Positions 1-5,003 are shown, counted from the stretch's first letter. The stretch is 7,388 bases of DNA from Candidatus Levyibacteriota bacterium (GCA_016184205.1 JACPDD010000006.1:1-7388), one strand, 5' to 3'. Numbers and translations are program-made. Notes: generated by a model from the letters alone, not told the origin.

Positions 1-93
1 AAAAATCCCCATTTTCAAGTCGAAAAGATTGACCTTTTAGAGCAGGAGAAGTTAAAAAATATCATTCCTCCAGATAGTATAAAAAAGGGTTGA
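1..93 (+). CDS. C-terminal tail of an unidentified protein (5'-truncated by window)
   Basis: Reading frame 1 is open from the first base to a TGA at 91-93 and gives a hydrophilic 30-residue tail ending in IIPPDSIKKG. The Lys/Glu-rich, low-Cys/Trp composition (FQVEKIDLLEQEKLKNI) looks like real protein rather than a shadow frame, but 30 residues are too few to name a family. It converges on the minus-strand small membrane gene ending at 52, so the two coding regions would overlap by about 42 bp at their 3' ends. No U-tract hairpin separates them. The alternative is that this frame is open by chance; the sequence left of the window would settle it. Confidence 0.5.
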   Translation, partial: KNPHFQVEKIDLLEQEKLKNIIPPDSIKKG

Positions 94-216
94 TGTTGTA
101 GCAATAGTTAAAAATGCTGAAAGCCAAACATTCTTTGTCGAACTAATTATAATCAGAAAAACAATTACAGCTAAGGCCAAGGAGATGATAGCGCAGAATG
201 TATTTTTAGTTTTCAT
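52..216 (-). CDS. small two-span membrane protein downstream of dnaJ
   Basis: An open frame of 54 aa starting MKTKNTFCAI and ending YTIWRNDIF. Two hydrophobic segments are visible, about residues 7-26 and 30-48, joined by the short polar turn STKN. The positive N-terminus (K2, K4) suggests an N-in hairpin in the cytoplasmic membrane. I chose the ATG at 216 rather than the TTG at 258, which would add 14 residues and overlap the end of dnaJ. A TATTTT box lies exactly 6 nt before this ATG, matching the spacing seen at other starts here, and no Shine-Dalgarno is present. It lies 32 nt after the dnaJ stop and may be the last gene of the heat-shock operon. I do not recognise a family. A chance open frame is possible but less likely given the clean two-helix pattern. 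Confidence 0.5.
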   Translation of the reverse strand: MKTKNTFCAIISLALAVIVFLIIISSTKNVWLSAFLTIATTSTLFYTIWRNDIF

Positions 217-248
217 TTCTGAAAAATAATTTGTTAAGGGAATTGGGA

Positions 249-1142
249 TTAGAACCAAGTTTTTTTATTCTTGCTTCCTTCAAATTCCCTAAGCAACTCT
301 CTTTGGCGGGATGTTAAATTCTTAGGAACTACCACTTTCAATCTAACATAATGGTCTCCATAACCAGAGCCCCTAAGTCGGGGCATGCCTTTTCCGCGAA
401 GCCTAATTATTGTGTCCGGCTGAGTACCTGGCGGTATTCTAATTCTTAATTTACCCGCAACTATTTCCACTTCAGTTTCAGTTCCCAAAGCAGCGTCTGT
501 AAACGTAATTTCTTTTTCAGAGATTATGTCATTTCCTTCCCTTTTAAATCTTGGGTCAGATTTAACTTCAAAAACTACATCAAAGTCTCCAAATCTAACT
601 CTAGAACCGTTATCAACGCCTGCAGGAATTTTTATATTTCTTGTTTTTCCGTCAATTGCCACTTTCTTTTGCGCACCATTAACAGCATCTTTAAAATCTA
701 TAGTTAAAGAGTACGTGGGGCGCCGCTGTGCAGAGCCAAATGGAGAAGCTCCACCAAAAAATTGCTCAAAAATTTCAAAAGGGTCTGAAAATCCTCCAAA
801 GTCAAAATTAAATCCTTCTGCAGGCCCCCCACCGCTAGTCGTATAAGTATAGGTAAATGGACCATAATTTCCTTGCTGCCTTCCGCCAAATCCTCCACCA
901 AATGGACCCTGCCCTGCTCCTTGCTCAAAAGCCGCGTGACCATACTGATCATATGCTTGTTTTTTTTGGGTATCGGACAAAACTTCGTAAGCTTTGGTTA
1001 CTTCTTTGAATTTTCCTTCGGCTTCTTTGCTTTTGTTTCTATCGGGGTGATACTCAAGGGCTAATTTTCTGTAAGCTTTTTTTATTTCATCCGAAGTTGC
1101 TCCCTTTGTAAGCCCCAAAACTTGATAATAATCCTTTGCCAT
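249..1142 (-). CDS. dnaJ: DnaJ/CbpA-type J-domain co-chaperone lacking zinc fingers
   Basis: The Hsp40 partner that delivers substrates to DnaK and stimulates its ATPase in the cytoplasm. The J-domain spans about residues 4-68 with the HPD motif at 32-34 and the typical YEVLSD helix. A Gly/Phe-rich linker covers about 74-137. The substrate-binding beta domains follow (about 141-275), including the IPPGTQPDTIIRLRGKGMP stretch usual for the family. There are no CxxCxGxG repeats, so at 297 aa it is a type II (CbpA/DnaJB-like) protein instead of the about 375-aa zinc-finger DnaJ usual at this operon position. It sits 68 nt downstream of dnaK. A TATAAT box lies 6 nt before the ATG, so it may have its own leaderless transcript in addition to read-through from the operon. 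No Shine-Dalgarno is visible. Confidence 0.93.
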   Translation of the reverse strand: MAKDYYQVLGLTKGATSDEIKKAYRKLALEYHPDRNKSKEAEGKFKEVTKAYEVLSDTQKKQAYDQYGHAAFEQGAGQGPFGGGFGGRQQGNYGPFTYTYTTSGGGPAEGFNFDFGGFSDPFEIFEQFFGGASPFGSAQRRPTYSLTIDFKDAVNGAQKKVAIDGKTRNIKIPAGVDNGSRVRFGDFDVVFEVKSDPRFKREGNDIISEKEITFTDAALGTETEVEIVAGKLRIRIPPGTQPDTIIRLRGKGMPRLRGSGYGDHYVRLKVVVPKNLTSRQRELLREFEGSKNKKTWF

Positions 1143-1148
1143 ATACGT

Positions 1149-1154
1149 ATTATA
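1149..1154 (-). promoter_or_regulatory. consensus -10 box 6 nt before dnaJ start
   Basis: Read on the minus strand, TATAAT is followed by ACGTAT and then the dnaJ ATG. Transcription starting 7 nt downstream would begin at the A of ATG, giving a leaderless dnaJ mRNA. There is no -35 match at 17-18 bp and no TGn extension (TAG instead). The evidence is therefore the hexamer and its spacing only. Confidence 0.4.
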
Positions 1155-1162
1155 CTAAACGA

Positions 1163-1177
1163 GCGCGTTTCCCGCGC
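1163..1177 (-). other. GC-rich hairpin in the dnaK-dnaJ spacer
   Basis: A perfect 5-bp GCGCG/CGCGC stem around a 5-nt loop (GGAAA on the coding strand), an island of G+C in an A/T spacer. On the minus strand it is followed by TCGTTTAG, a very weak U-tract. It could act as a partial attenuator or an RNA-processing/stability element between dnaK and dnaJ. It occupies the place where a -35 box for the TATAAT upstream of dnaJ would be. Confidence 0.45.
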
Positions 1178-1180
1178 CCA

Positions 1181-1215
1181 ACTTTTAATTTTTAACTTTT
1201 AATTTTTAACTTAAT
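1181..1215. repeat. in-phase heptamer repeat ACTTTTA/ATTTTTA, dnaK-dnaJ spacer
   Basis: Units at 1181, 1188, 1195, 1202 and 1209, each 7 bp: ACTTTTA, ATTTTTA, ACTTTTA, ATTTTTA, ACTTAAT. The 14-bp pair is perfectly duplicated. The last unit overlaps the dnaK stop codon (1211-1213). Same unit family as the tracts at 3651-3685 and 4423-4457. Confidence 0.85.
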
Positions 1216-3148
1216 TAACTACTTCTCCCTCAACCGGCTCCTCATCCTTCTTGTCCTCCGAAGCTTTAGCGGAGGAGGATTTTTCTTCTGAACCTTCTTC
1301 TGTTGTTTGTTGAGCATTATCTGTTGACTGCTCGCCTCGCTGCGAAGCGGGTTGCCCTTGGCTATACATTGCGGCTCCTACTTTTTGCAAAGCGTCCGAT
1401 AGGTCTTTTGTTTTTGTTTCTAAATCTTCCTTTGAGCCAGCATCAAGAATTGACTTAAGAGCTGCAATTTTTTCTTCAACTTCTTTTTTGTCAGCTTCCG
1501 GTACCTTGTCCCCTGCATCGCTCAATGTTTTTTCCGCTGTAAATATTAAAGAATCCGCGGCGTTTCTTGCTTCTACTTTTTCTTTCTTCTGGGCGTCTTC
1601 TTCTGCGTGGGCCTGCGCATCTTTTTGCATTTTTTCAACTTCTTCTTTAGAAAGTCCTGTTGAGCCTGTGATTTTAATACTTTGCTCCTTTCCTGTTGCC
1701 TTATCTTTTGCTTTTACGGAAAGGATTCCTGAAGCATCTATATCAAATGCAACTTCAATTTGAGGAACTCCGCGTGCAGCTGCTGGGATTCCGTCCAAAA
1801 CAAAACGTCCCAGCGATTTGTTGTCCGTTGCCATTGGACGCTCTCCCTGAAGAACATTTATCTCAACCTGAGTTTGGTTATCTGCTGCAGTTGAAAAGAC
1901 TTGCGATTTTGAAGTTGGAATTGTTGTATTTCTCTCAATAAGAGGGGTGGAAACCCCACCCAAAGTTTCAATTCCCAAAGTTAATGGGGTAATATCCAGA
2001 AGCAATACATCTTTAACTTCTCCGCCTAAAACTCCGCCCTGAATTGCCGCTCCAATTGCAACAACTTCATCCGGATTTACAGATTTATTAGGCTCCTTGC
2101 CAAAGAACTTAGTAACTGTTCCAACAATCTTTGGCATTCTTGTCATTCCTCCAACCAAAACTATCTCATCAATGTCAGTTGTTTTTACTTTTGCATCTTT
2201 TAATGCAAGCTCCACTGGTTTAATTGTCTTTTGAATTAAATCATCAACTATTTGCTCAAGCTTTGCACGGGTTAGCTTCATGGTCAAATGAAGCGGGCCA
2301 CTTGGCCCCTGGGTTATAAACGGCTGATTAATTTCAGCTTCCTGTGCAGTTGAAAGCTCTATTTTTGCTTTTTCAGCAGACTCTCTAAGCCGCTGAAGAG
2401 CTTGAGGGTCTTTGCGCAAGTCTACGTTATTTTCTTTTTTAAACTCTTCTGCTAGATAATCAATAATTGTCTTATCAAAGTCATCTCCGCCCAAATGAGT
2501 ATCTCCGTTTGTAGCTTTTACTTCATATACCCCTTCTCCAAGTTCAAGAATTGAAATATCAAATGTTCCTCCTCCCAAATCATAGACTGCAATTGTGTGA
2601 GCGTTTTTCTTGTCAAGTCCATATGAAAGAGCTGCGGCAGTAGGTTCATTTATGATACGCAAGACTTCGAGCCCAGCAATTTCTCCAGCCTGTTTGGTGG
2701 CCTGTCTTTGAGAATCGTCAAAGTATGCAGGGACTGTAATTACAGCTTGCGTAACTTTTCCACCAATATAACTCTCTGCATCTGCTTTAATCTTCTGCAG
2801 GATTATCGCGGAGATTTCCTGAGGAGTAAAGGTTCTTCCCTCAACTTCAACAACTGCCATTCCATCGCGTCCTGCTTTTATAGCGTAGGGTAGCCATTTC
2901 GTATCTGCTTTTACAGATTCATCTGAAAACTTCTTTCCCATGAGTCTTTTAATAGAGAAGATTGTAGTTTTAGGCTTTAAAACTAGCTGTCTTTTAGCTA
3001 CATCTCCCACAACATGAGACACTGGGTCAACAACCGATGGTATAACATTGCGGCCTTCTGAAGAATGGATAATCTTTGGTGATCCACCTTCCATAACAGC
3101 TACAGCTGAGTTTGTTGTTCCTAAATCTATTCCAATTATTTTACTCAT
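1211..3148 (-). CDS. dnaK: Hsp70 chaperone DnaK
   Basis: ATP-driven cytoplasmic chaperone, 645 aa, full length. The nucleotide-binding domain has phosphate-1 motif GIDLGTTNSAVAV (6-18), phosphate-2 DLGGGTFDIS (190-199) and the VLVGGMTRMPKI segment (330-341). The interdomain linker is VLLLDITPL (381-389). The substrate-binding beta domain follows (about 390-500), then a helical lid (about 501-598) and a disordered Gln/Glu/Ser-rich tail. The tail carries SSSAKASEDKK (624-634), encoded by a DNA palindrome at 1254-1276, and ends GEVVN instead of the E. coli EEVVD-like end. The start ATGAGTAAA follows directly on a TATATT-rich spacer with no Shine-Dalgarno. It lies between grpE (39-nt gap) and dnaJ (68-nt gap), so ADP exchange and J-protein partners are co-encoded. 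Expression should follow the HrcA/CIRCE-controlled promoter upstream of hrcA. Confidence 0.98.
   Translation of the reverse strand: MSKIIGIDLGTTNSAVAVMEGGSPKIIHSSEGRNVIPSVVDPVSHVVGDVAKRQLVLKPKTTIFSIKRLMGKKFSDESVKADTKWLPYAIKAGRDGMAVVEVEGRTFTPQEISAIILQKIKADAESYIGGKVTQAVITVPAYFDDSQRQATKQAGEIAGLEVLRIINEPTAAALSYGLDKKNAHTIAVYDLGGGTFDISILELGEGVYEVKATNGDTHLGGDDFDKTIIDYLAEEFKKENNVDLRKDPQALQRLRESAEKAKIELSTAQEAEINQPFITQGPSGPLHLTMKLTRAKLEQIVDDLIQKTIKPVELALKDAKVKTTDIDEIVLVGGMTRMPKIVGTVTKFFGKEPNKSVNPDEVVAIGAAIQGGVLGGEVKDVLLLDITPLTLGIETLGGVSTPLIERNTTIPTSKSQVFSTAADNQTQVEINVLQGERPMATDNKSLGRFVLDGIPAAARGVPQIEVAFDIDASGILSVKAKDKATGKEQSIKITGSTGLSKEEVEKMQKDAQAHAEEDAQKKEKVEARNAADSLIFTAEKTLSDAGDKVPEADKKEVEEKIAALKSILDAGSKEDLETKTKDLSDALQKVGAAMYSQGQPASQRGEQSTDNAQQTTEEGSEEKSSSAKASEDKKDEEPVEGEVVN
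1254..1276. repeat. palindromic insert in dnaK tail encoding AKASEDK
   Basis: 7-bp arms TCCTCCG (1254-1260) and CGGAGGA (1270-1276) flank AAGCTTTAG. On the coding strand it reads as Ser-Ser-Ala-Lys-Ala-Ser-Glu-Asp in the disordered C-terminal tail of DnaK (residues 625-632). It is in frame and harmless to the fold. The form is like a small dispersed palindromic repeat that tolerates insertion in coding DNA. Only one copy is in this window. Confidence 0.6.
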
Positions 3149-3161
3149 AGTTAATATAGTT

Positions 3162-3200
3162 TTATGGCTATATAGCTATTTGACCATTTAGCTATTAACC
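3162..3200. repeat. octamer-type degenerate repeat, grpE-dnaK spacer
   Basis: 8-bp units in phase: TTATGGCT (3162), ATATAGCT (3170), ATTTGACC (3178), ATTTAGCT (3186), then a 7-bp ATTAACC (3194). Consensus about WTWTRRCY. The tract fills most of the spacer and extends into the grpE stop and last codons. Confidence 0.65.
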
Positions 3201-3640
3201 ATTCCTTCTTTTCCTACTATTACTTTTGCTGGTCTTAAAACTCCTTCATTTGTGTATCTAAATCCCGGCCTTACTTCTTGAACCACTTTTCCTTCTTCTC
3301 CAGGCACAGTTCCTACCCCTTCCATAAGTGCAGGGTCAAAACCGGCTCCTACTGTTTCTATCTTTTCTACTCCTTCACTTCTTAATATATCTAAAAACTG
3401 CTTTATGCTCAATACCAATCCTTCGTCTCTTACGTGTTCGCTAGCTAGGATTAGAGTATCTAAAACTGGCAACAATCTTGTAATTATATCCTTGTTTGCC
3501 TGCCTAATCCATTGTCCTCTTTCTTCTTTTGTTCTTTTTTCAAGGTTCTGGTAATCCGCCAAGCTCCTTTTTACTTGTTCTTCAAGTTGTGCAATTTTCT
3601 GTTGCGTATCATCCGTTTTCTTTGTTTGTCTTTTTGCCAT
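3188..3640 (-). CDS. grpE: nucleotide exchange factor GrpE
   Basis: Releases ADP from DnaK. The 150 aa form a compact version of the family (E. coli about 197). A short N-terminal coiled coil (about 14-60) contains the family signature YQNLEKRTKEER, followed by the helical bundle around LLPVLDTLILA (56-66). The C-terminal beta domain begins at GFDPALMEGVGTV (100-112) and ends with GFRYTNEGVLRPAKVIVGK (126-144). The His normally found in 'DPxxHEAV' is Met here (ALMEGV). The gene starts 46 nt after hrcA. The only upstream purine-rich stretch is GAAAAAAG, not a convincing Shine-Dalgarno. The last four codons and stop overlap an 8-bp repeat tract that fills the spacer to dnaK. Confidence 0.96.
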   Translation of the reverse strand: MAKRQTKKTDDTQQKIAQLEEQVKRSLADYQNLEKRTKEERGQWIRQANKDIITRLLPVLDTLILASEHVRDEGLVLSIKQFLDILRSEGVEKIETVGAGFDPALMEGVGTVPGEEGKVVQEVRPGFRYTNEGVLRPAKVIVGKEGMVNS

Positions 3641-3650
3641 CTTTTTTCAA

Positions 3651-3685
3651 ACTTTCAATTTTTCACTTTGAACTTTTAACTATAC
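3651..3685. repeat. in-phase heptamer repeat ACTNNNA, hrcA-grpE spacer
   Basis: Five consecutive 7-bp units: ACTTTCA (3651), ATTTTTC (3658), ACTTTGA (3665), ACTTTTA (3672), ACTATAC (3679). The tract occupies nearly the whole 46-nt gap between hrcA and grpE. Confidence 0.8.
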
Positions 3686-3686
3686 T

Positions 3687-4415
3687 TTACCATTCCTGTG
3701 CAATTTCCGTTATTAAATCTCCAAAATATCTTACTGTTGGTACAATGTAATTGTAATTTAGTCTTGTCGGACCTATTACTCCAATTTCTCCATTGTGCTT
3801 TGGAGTTTTATAGTGAATAAATACACATCCATAAGGCCCTTTTAGCTTTGGCCCTAAGTCATCTCCTAAGAGAATATGAATGTCGCTGTCTCCAATTACT
3901 CCTGCGAAAATGCTTTGAATAACATCTATCTCATCCAAGCTCGAAAGTAAGTTTTTAGTCACGTCAATATCAAAAAACTCAGGCATGTCCAGGATATTTG
4001 CATATCCTGCCAAGTACATATTCCCATCTTCAGTGGTAGCAATAGCAAGTGTTTTTGTGCGTTCTGCCAAGGATCTTGTCATGGCTTTAAGAAATCTATC
4101 TGCTTTTTCTCTAAAGTCCCAAACCTTCTCCTTGAGCGCTACTTCTTCTGCAACCGAGAGTTCCTTCTCTCGCATAAGCTGCTTTACATAGAATTTCATT
4201 CCTTCAGGTGTTGGTACGCGTCCTGCGGAAGCATGAGGCTTTTTAAGATAGCCAAGCTCCGTGAGCTTTACCATTTCATTTCTGATTGTGGCCGGAGAAG
4301 CACTTAGGTTGTGCTTTTTCTCAAGAGTTTCAGAACCCACAGCATCTGCGGTTTCTATATATTCCTCAATTAAGTTCTTGAGAATCTCGACTTGTCTCTG
4401 TGTTAAATCATGCAT
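3687..4415 (-). CDS. hrcA: heat-inducible transcription repressor HrcA (compact form)
   Basis: Dimeric repressor that binds CIRCE operators. The N-terminal winged helix is well conserved: LTQRQVEILKNLIEEYIET (4-22), VGSETL, then SASPATIRNEMVKL (38-51) and the wing segment PHASAGRVPTPEGMKFYV (60-77). The C-terminal GAF-like part keeps the end signature GEIGVIGPTRLNYNYIVPTV (209-228). At 242 aa it is about 100 residues shorter than the usual roughly 340-aa HrcA, with the central inserted dimerisation region reduced. First gene of the operon. ATGCATGAT at 4415 is chosen because the conserved DNA-binding domain starts immediately after it. The leader is about 50 nt, made of 7-bp repeats, with no Shine-Dalgarno. 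The CIRCE-like operator just upstream implies autoregulation. Confidence 0.96.
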   Translation of the reverse strand: MHDLTQRQVEILKNLIEEYIETADAVGSETLEKKHNLSASPATIRNEMVKLTELGYLKKPHASAGRVPTPEGMKFYVKQLMREKELSVAEEVALKEKVWDFREKADRFLKAMTRSLAERTKTLAIATTEDGNMYLAGYANILDMPEFFDIDVTKNLLSSLDEIDVIQSIFAGVIGDSDIHILLGDDLGPKLKGPYGCVFIHYKTPKHNGEIGVIGPTRLNYNYIVPTVRYFGDLITEIAQEW

Positions 4416-4422
4416 AGTATCA

Positions 4423-4457
4423 ACTAAAAACTAAGAACTTCTAACTAATAGCTAAAG
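4423..4457. repeat. in-phase heptamer repeat ACTNNNA, hrcA leader
   Basis: Five consecutive 7-bp units: ACTAAAA (4423), ACTAAGA (4430), ACTTCTA (4437), ACTAATA (4444), GCTAAAG (4451). In the mRNA sense these read TNNNAGT and make up most of the hrcA 5' leader, between the CIRCE operator and the start codon. Confidence 0.8.
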
Positions 4458-4464
4458 TCTGAAG

Positions 4465-4491
4465 TTAGCAGTAAGATACCATGACTGCTAA
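4465..4491. promoter_or_regulatory. CIRCE-type HrcA operator, variant arms
   Basis: TTAGCAGTA - 9 nt - GACTGCTAA, the exact 9-9-9 geometry of the CIRCE consensus (TTAGCACTC-N9-GAGTGCTAA). Eight positions per arm pair perfectly, with G/C flanks extending the symmetry (4464/4492). Relative to consensus, position 7 of the left arm is G not C and the mirror base is C not G, so dyad symmetry is kept. The outermost inner base is A instead of C on the left. It overlaps the -10 box and predicted +1 of the hrcA promoter, an ideal place for repression of the whole operon. Confidence 0.9.
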
Positions 4492-4501
4492 CATTTGTCA
4501 A
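4473..4501 (-). promoter_or_regulatory. strong sigma-70-type promoter of the hrcA-grpE-dnaK-dnaJ operon
   Basis: Minus strand: -35 TTGACA (4501 to 4496), 17-bp spacer, -10 TATCTT (4478 to 4473) preceded by TGG (extended -10). The predicted start is near 4466, giving a leader of about 50 nt to the hrcA ATG. The CIRCE-like operator lies within the spacer and over -10/+1, so HrcA binding should exclude RNA polymerase. Confidence 0.85.
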
Positions 4502-4504
4502 GGA

Positions 4505-4520
4505 GCAAAAGGTATTTTGC
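4505..4520. other. small perfect hairpin upstream of the hrcA -35
   Basis: GCAAAA (4505-4510), loop GGTA, TTTTGC (4515-4520): a 6-bp stem just outside the -35 box, between the promoter and the larger palindrome. Function unknown. Confidence 0.35.
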
Positions 4521-4526
4521 GACGAA

Positions 4527-4599
4527 GATCCTCCCAAAATCGCTCCGTGAGCCGTATTCGAAGAGAATTGAAAAGGCGAACGGCAAGATTGGGAGGATC
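4527..4599. other. 73-nt imperfect palindrome, possible structured RNA or binding site
   Basis: Outer arms GATCCTCCCAA (4527-4537) and TTGGGAGGATC (4589-4599) pair perfectly over 11 bp. Inside, GCCG (4551-4554) pairs with CGGC (4581-4584), and TTCG (4557-4560) with CGAA (4577-4580), around a 2-nt bulge and a 16-nt purine-rich loop. A competing GCTC/GAGC mini-hairpin sits at 4542-4552. It is the most G+C-rich stretch of the divergent region and has no open frame of note. It does not match tRNA, SRP RNA or 6S RNA features I know, and there is no U-tract on either side, so it is not a normal terminator. Its strand is unknown. Confidence 0.6.
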
Positions 4600-4618
4600 A
4601 ATATATAGCTTTTATATA

Positions 4619-4627
4619 TGTTAAACT
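4619..4627 (+). promoter_or_regulatory. extended -10 (TGTTAAACT) for the four-span membrane protein gene
   Basis: TG-T-TAAACT, then exactly 6 nt, then the GTG start at 4634; predicted +1 at or next to the start codon. There is no recognisable -35 at 17-18 bp. The layout matches the metG and tatD upstream elements. Confidence 0.4.
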
Positions 4628-4633
4628 TAAAAT

Positions 4634-4945
4634 GTGAGGAAGGAAAGGAGGCAGTTTTGGCAGCTTCTTGCGGGACTTTTGTCTCTTGCAGGGCTTTTGT
4701 ATCTTATAGGCACATACCCTCCTTCACTAACCCTCCCCACAACCGCTGTCTTTTTTGCTTTAATTTTCGCAGCTCTCTGGTTTTTTTCAAAATTTGCGCT
4801 CAAAAGCAGCATTCAAGCCAGCCTTATAAGCTCGGTTGTCACGTCCTATCTTATAGTCAGAGCTCTTGGGCTTAAGCAGCCTTTCTTTATCCTTCTTTTT
4901 ATAATTCTCTTCATAACTCTCCAGCTATTTTTCAAACGAAATTAA
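4634..4945 (+). CDS. small four-span membrane protein, function unknown
   Basis: 103 aa with a basic N-terminus (MRKERRQ) and four hydrophobic segments at about 8-26, 35-53, 58-77 and 82-100, ending in KRN. Short charged or Pro-containing turns lie between (TYPPSLTLP, SKFALKSS, RALGLKQP). The pattern suggests an N-in/C-in integral membrane protein. I do not recognise a named family; similar roughly 100-aa multi-span proteins are, from memory, frequent in Patescibacteria genomes. The GTG at 4634 is chosen because it has no competing in-frame ATG and sits 6 nt after an extended -10. A textbook purine run (AGGAAAGGAGG, 4638-4648) lies inside the first codons, encoding the K/E/R residues, so it cannot serve this start as a Shine-Dalgarno. 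The first in-frame TTG beyond it (4679) is too far. Divergent from hrcA; metG starts 94 nt downstream. Confidence 0.75.
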   Translation: MRKERRQFWQLLAGLLSLAGLLYLIGTYPPSLTLPTTAVFFALIFAALWFFSKFALKSSIQASLISSVVTSYLIVRALGLKQPFFILLFIILFITLQLFFKRN

Positions 4946-4954
4946 CTTCAAAAT

Positions 4955-4984
4955 ATAGTATCGTAGTCTAGTCCACGGTACTAT
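4955..4984 (+). other. hairpin between the membrane-protein gene and metG
   Basis: ATAGTATCGT (4955-4964) pairs with ACGGTACTAT (4975-4984) over 10 bp with one G.U, closing a 10-nt loop. It starts 9 nt after the upstream stop codon, as a terminator would, but TTAAGCTTC follows instead of a U-run. Possibly a weak terminator or an RNA end-stabilising stem. Confidence 0.4.
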
Positions 4985-5003
4985 TAAGCTTCTACTCCAA
5001 TCT

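Noticed and set aside
23..38. AAAAG/CTTTT hairpin as terminator of the heat-shock operon
   Set aside because: Only five mostly A-T pairs and no T-run after it on either strand.
526..846. Plus-strand open frame of 106 aa opposite dnaJ
   Set aside because: Low-complexity Pro/Ser-rich mirror of the DnaJ Gly/Phe and beta domains; no start signals or family likeness.
704..952. Second minus-strand open frame of 82 aa inside dnaJ
   Set aside because: Alternative frame of the Gly-rich linker of dnaJ; the dnaJ frame is clearly the coding one.
1488..1941. Plus-strand open frames opposite dnaK
   Set aside because: Antisense shadows over a highly conserved Hsp70 coding region.
4527..4599. tRNA, SRP RNA or 6S RNA identity for the 73-nt palindrome
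   Set aside because: The length resembles a tRNA, but there is no T-arm next to the acceptor-like stem, no anticodon arm, no SRP GGAA apical loop and no long 6S-type bubble hairpin.
4618..4875. Alternative plus-strand (85 aa) and minus-strand (61 aa) frames over the four-span protein gene
   Set aside because: Their Cys/Ser/His-rich or Lys/Arg-rich products lack structure, whereas the frame at 4634 gives four clean membrane spans and an extended -10 at the usual distance.
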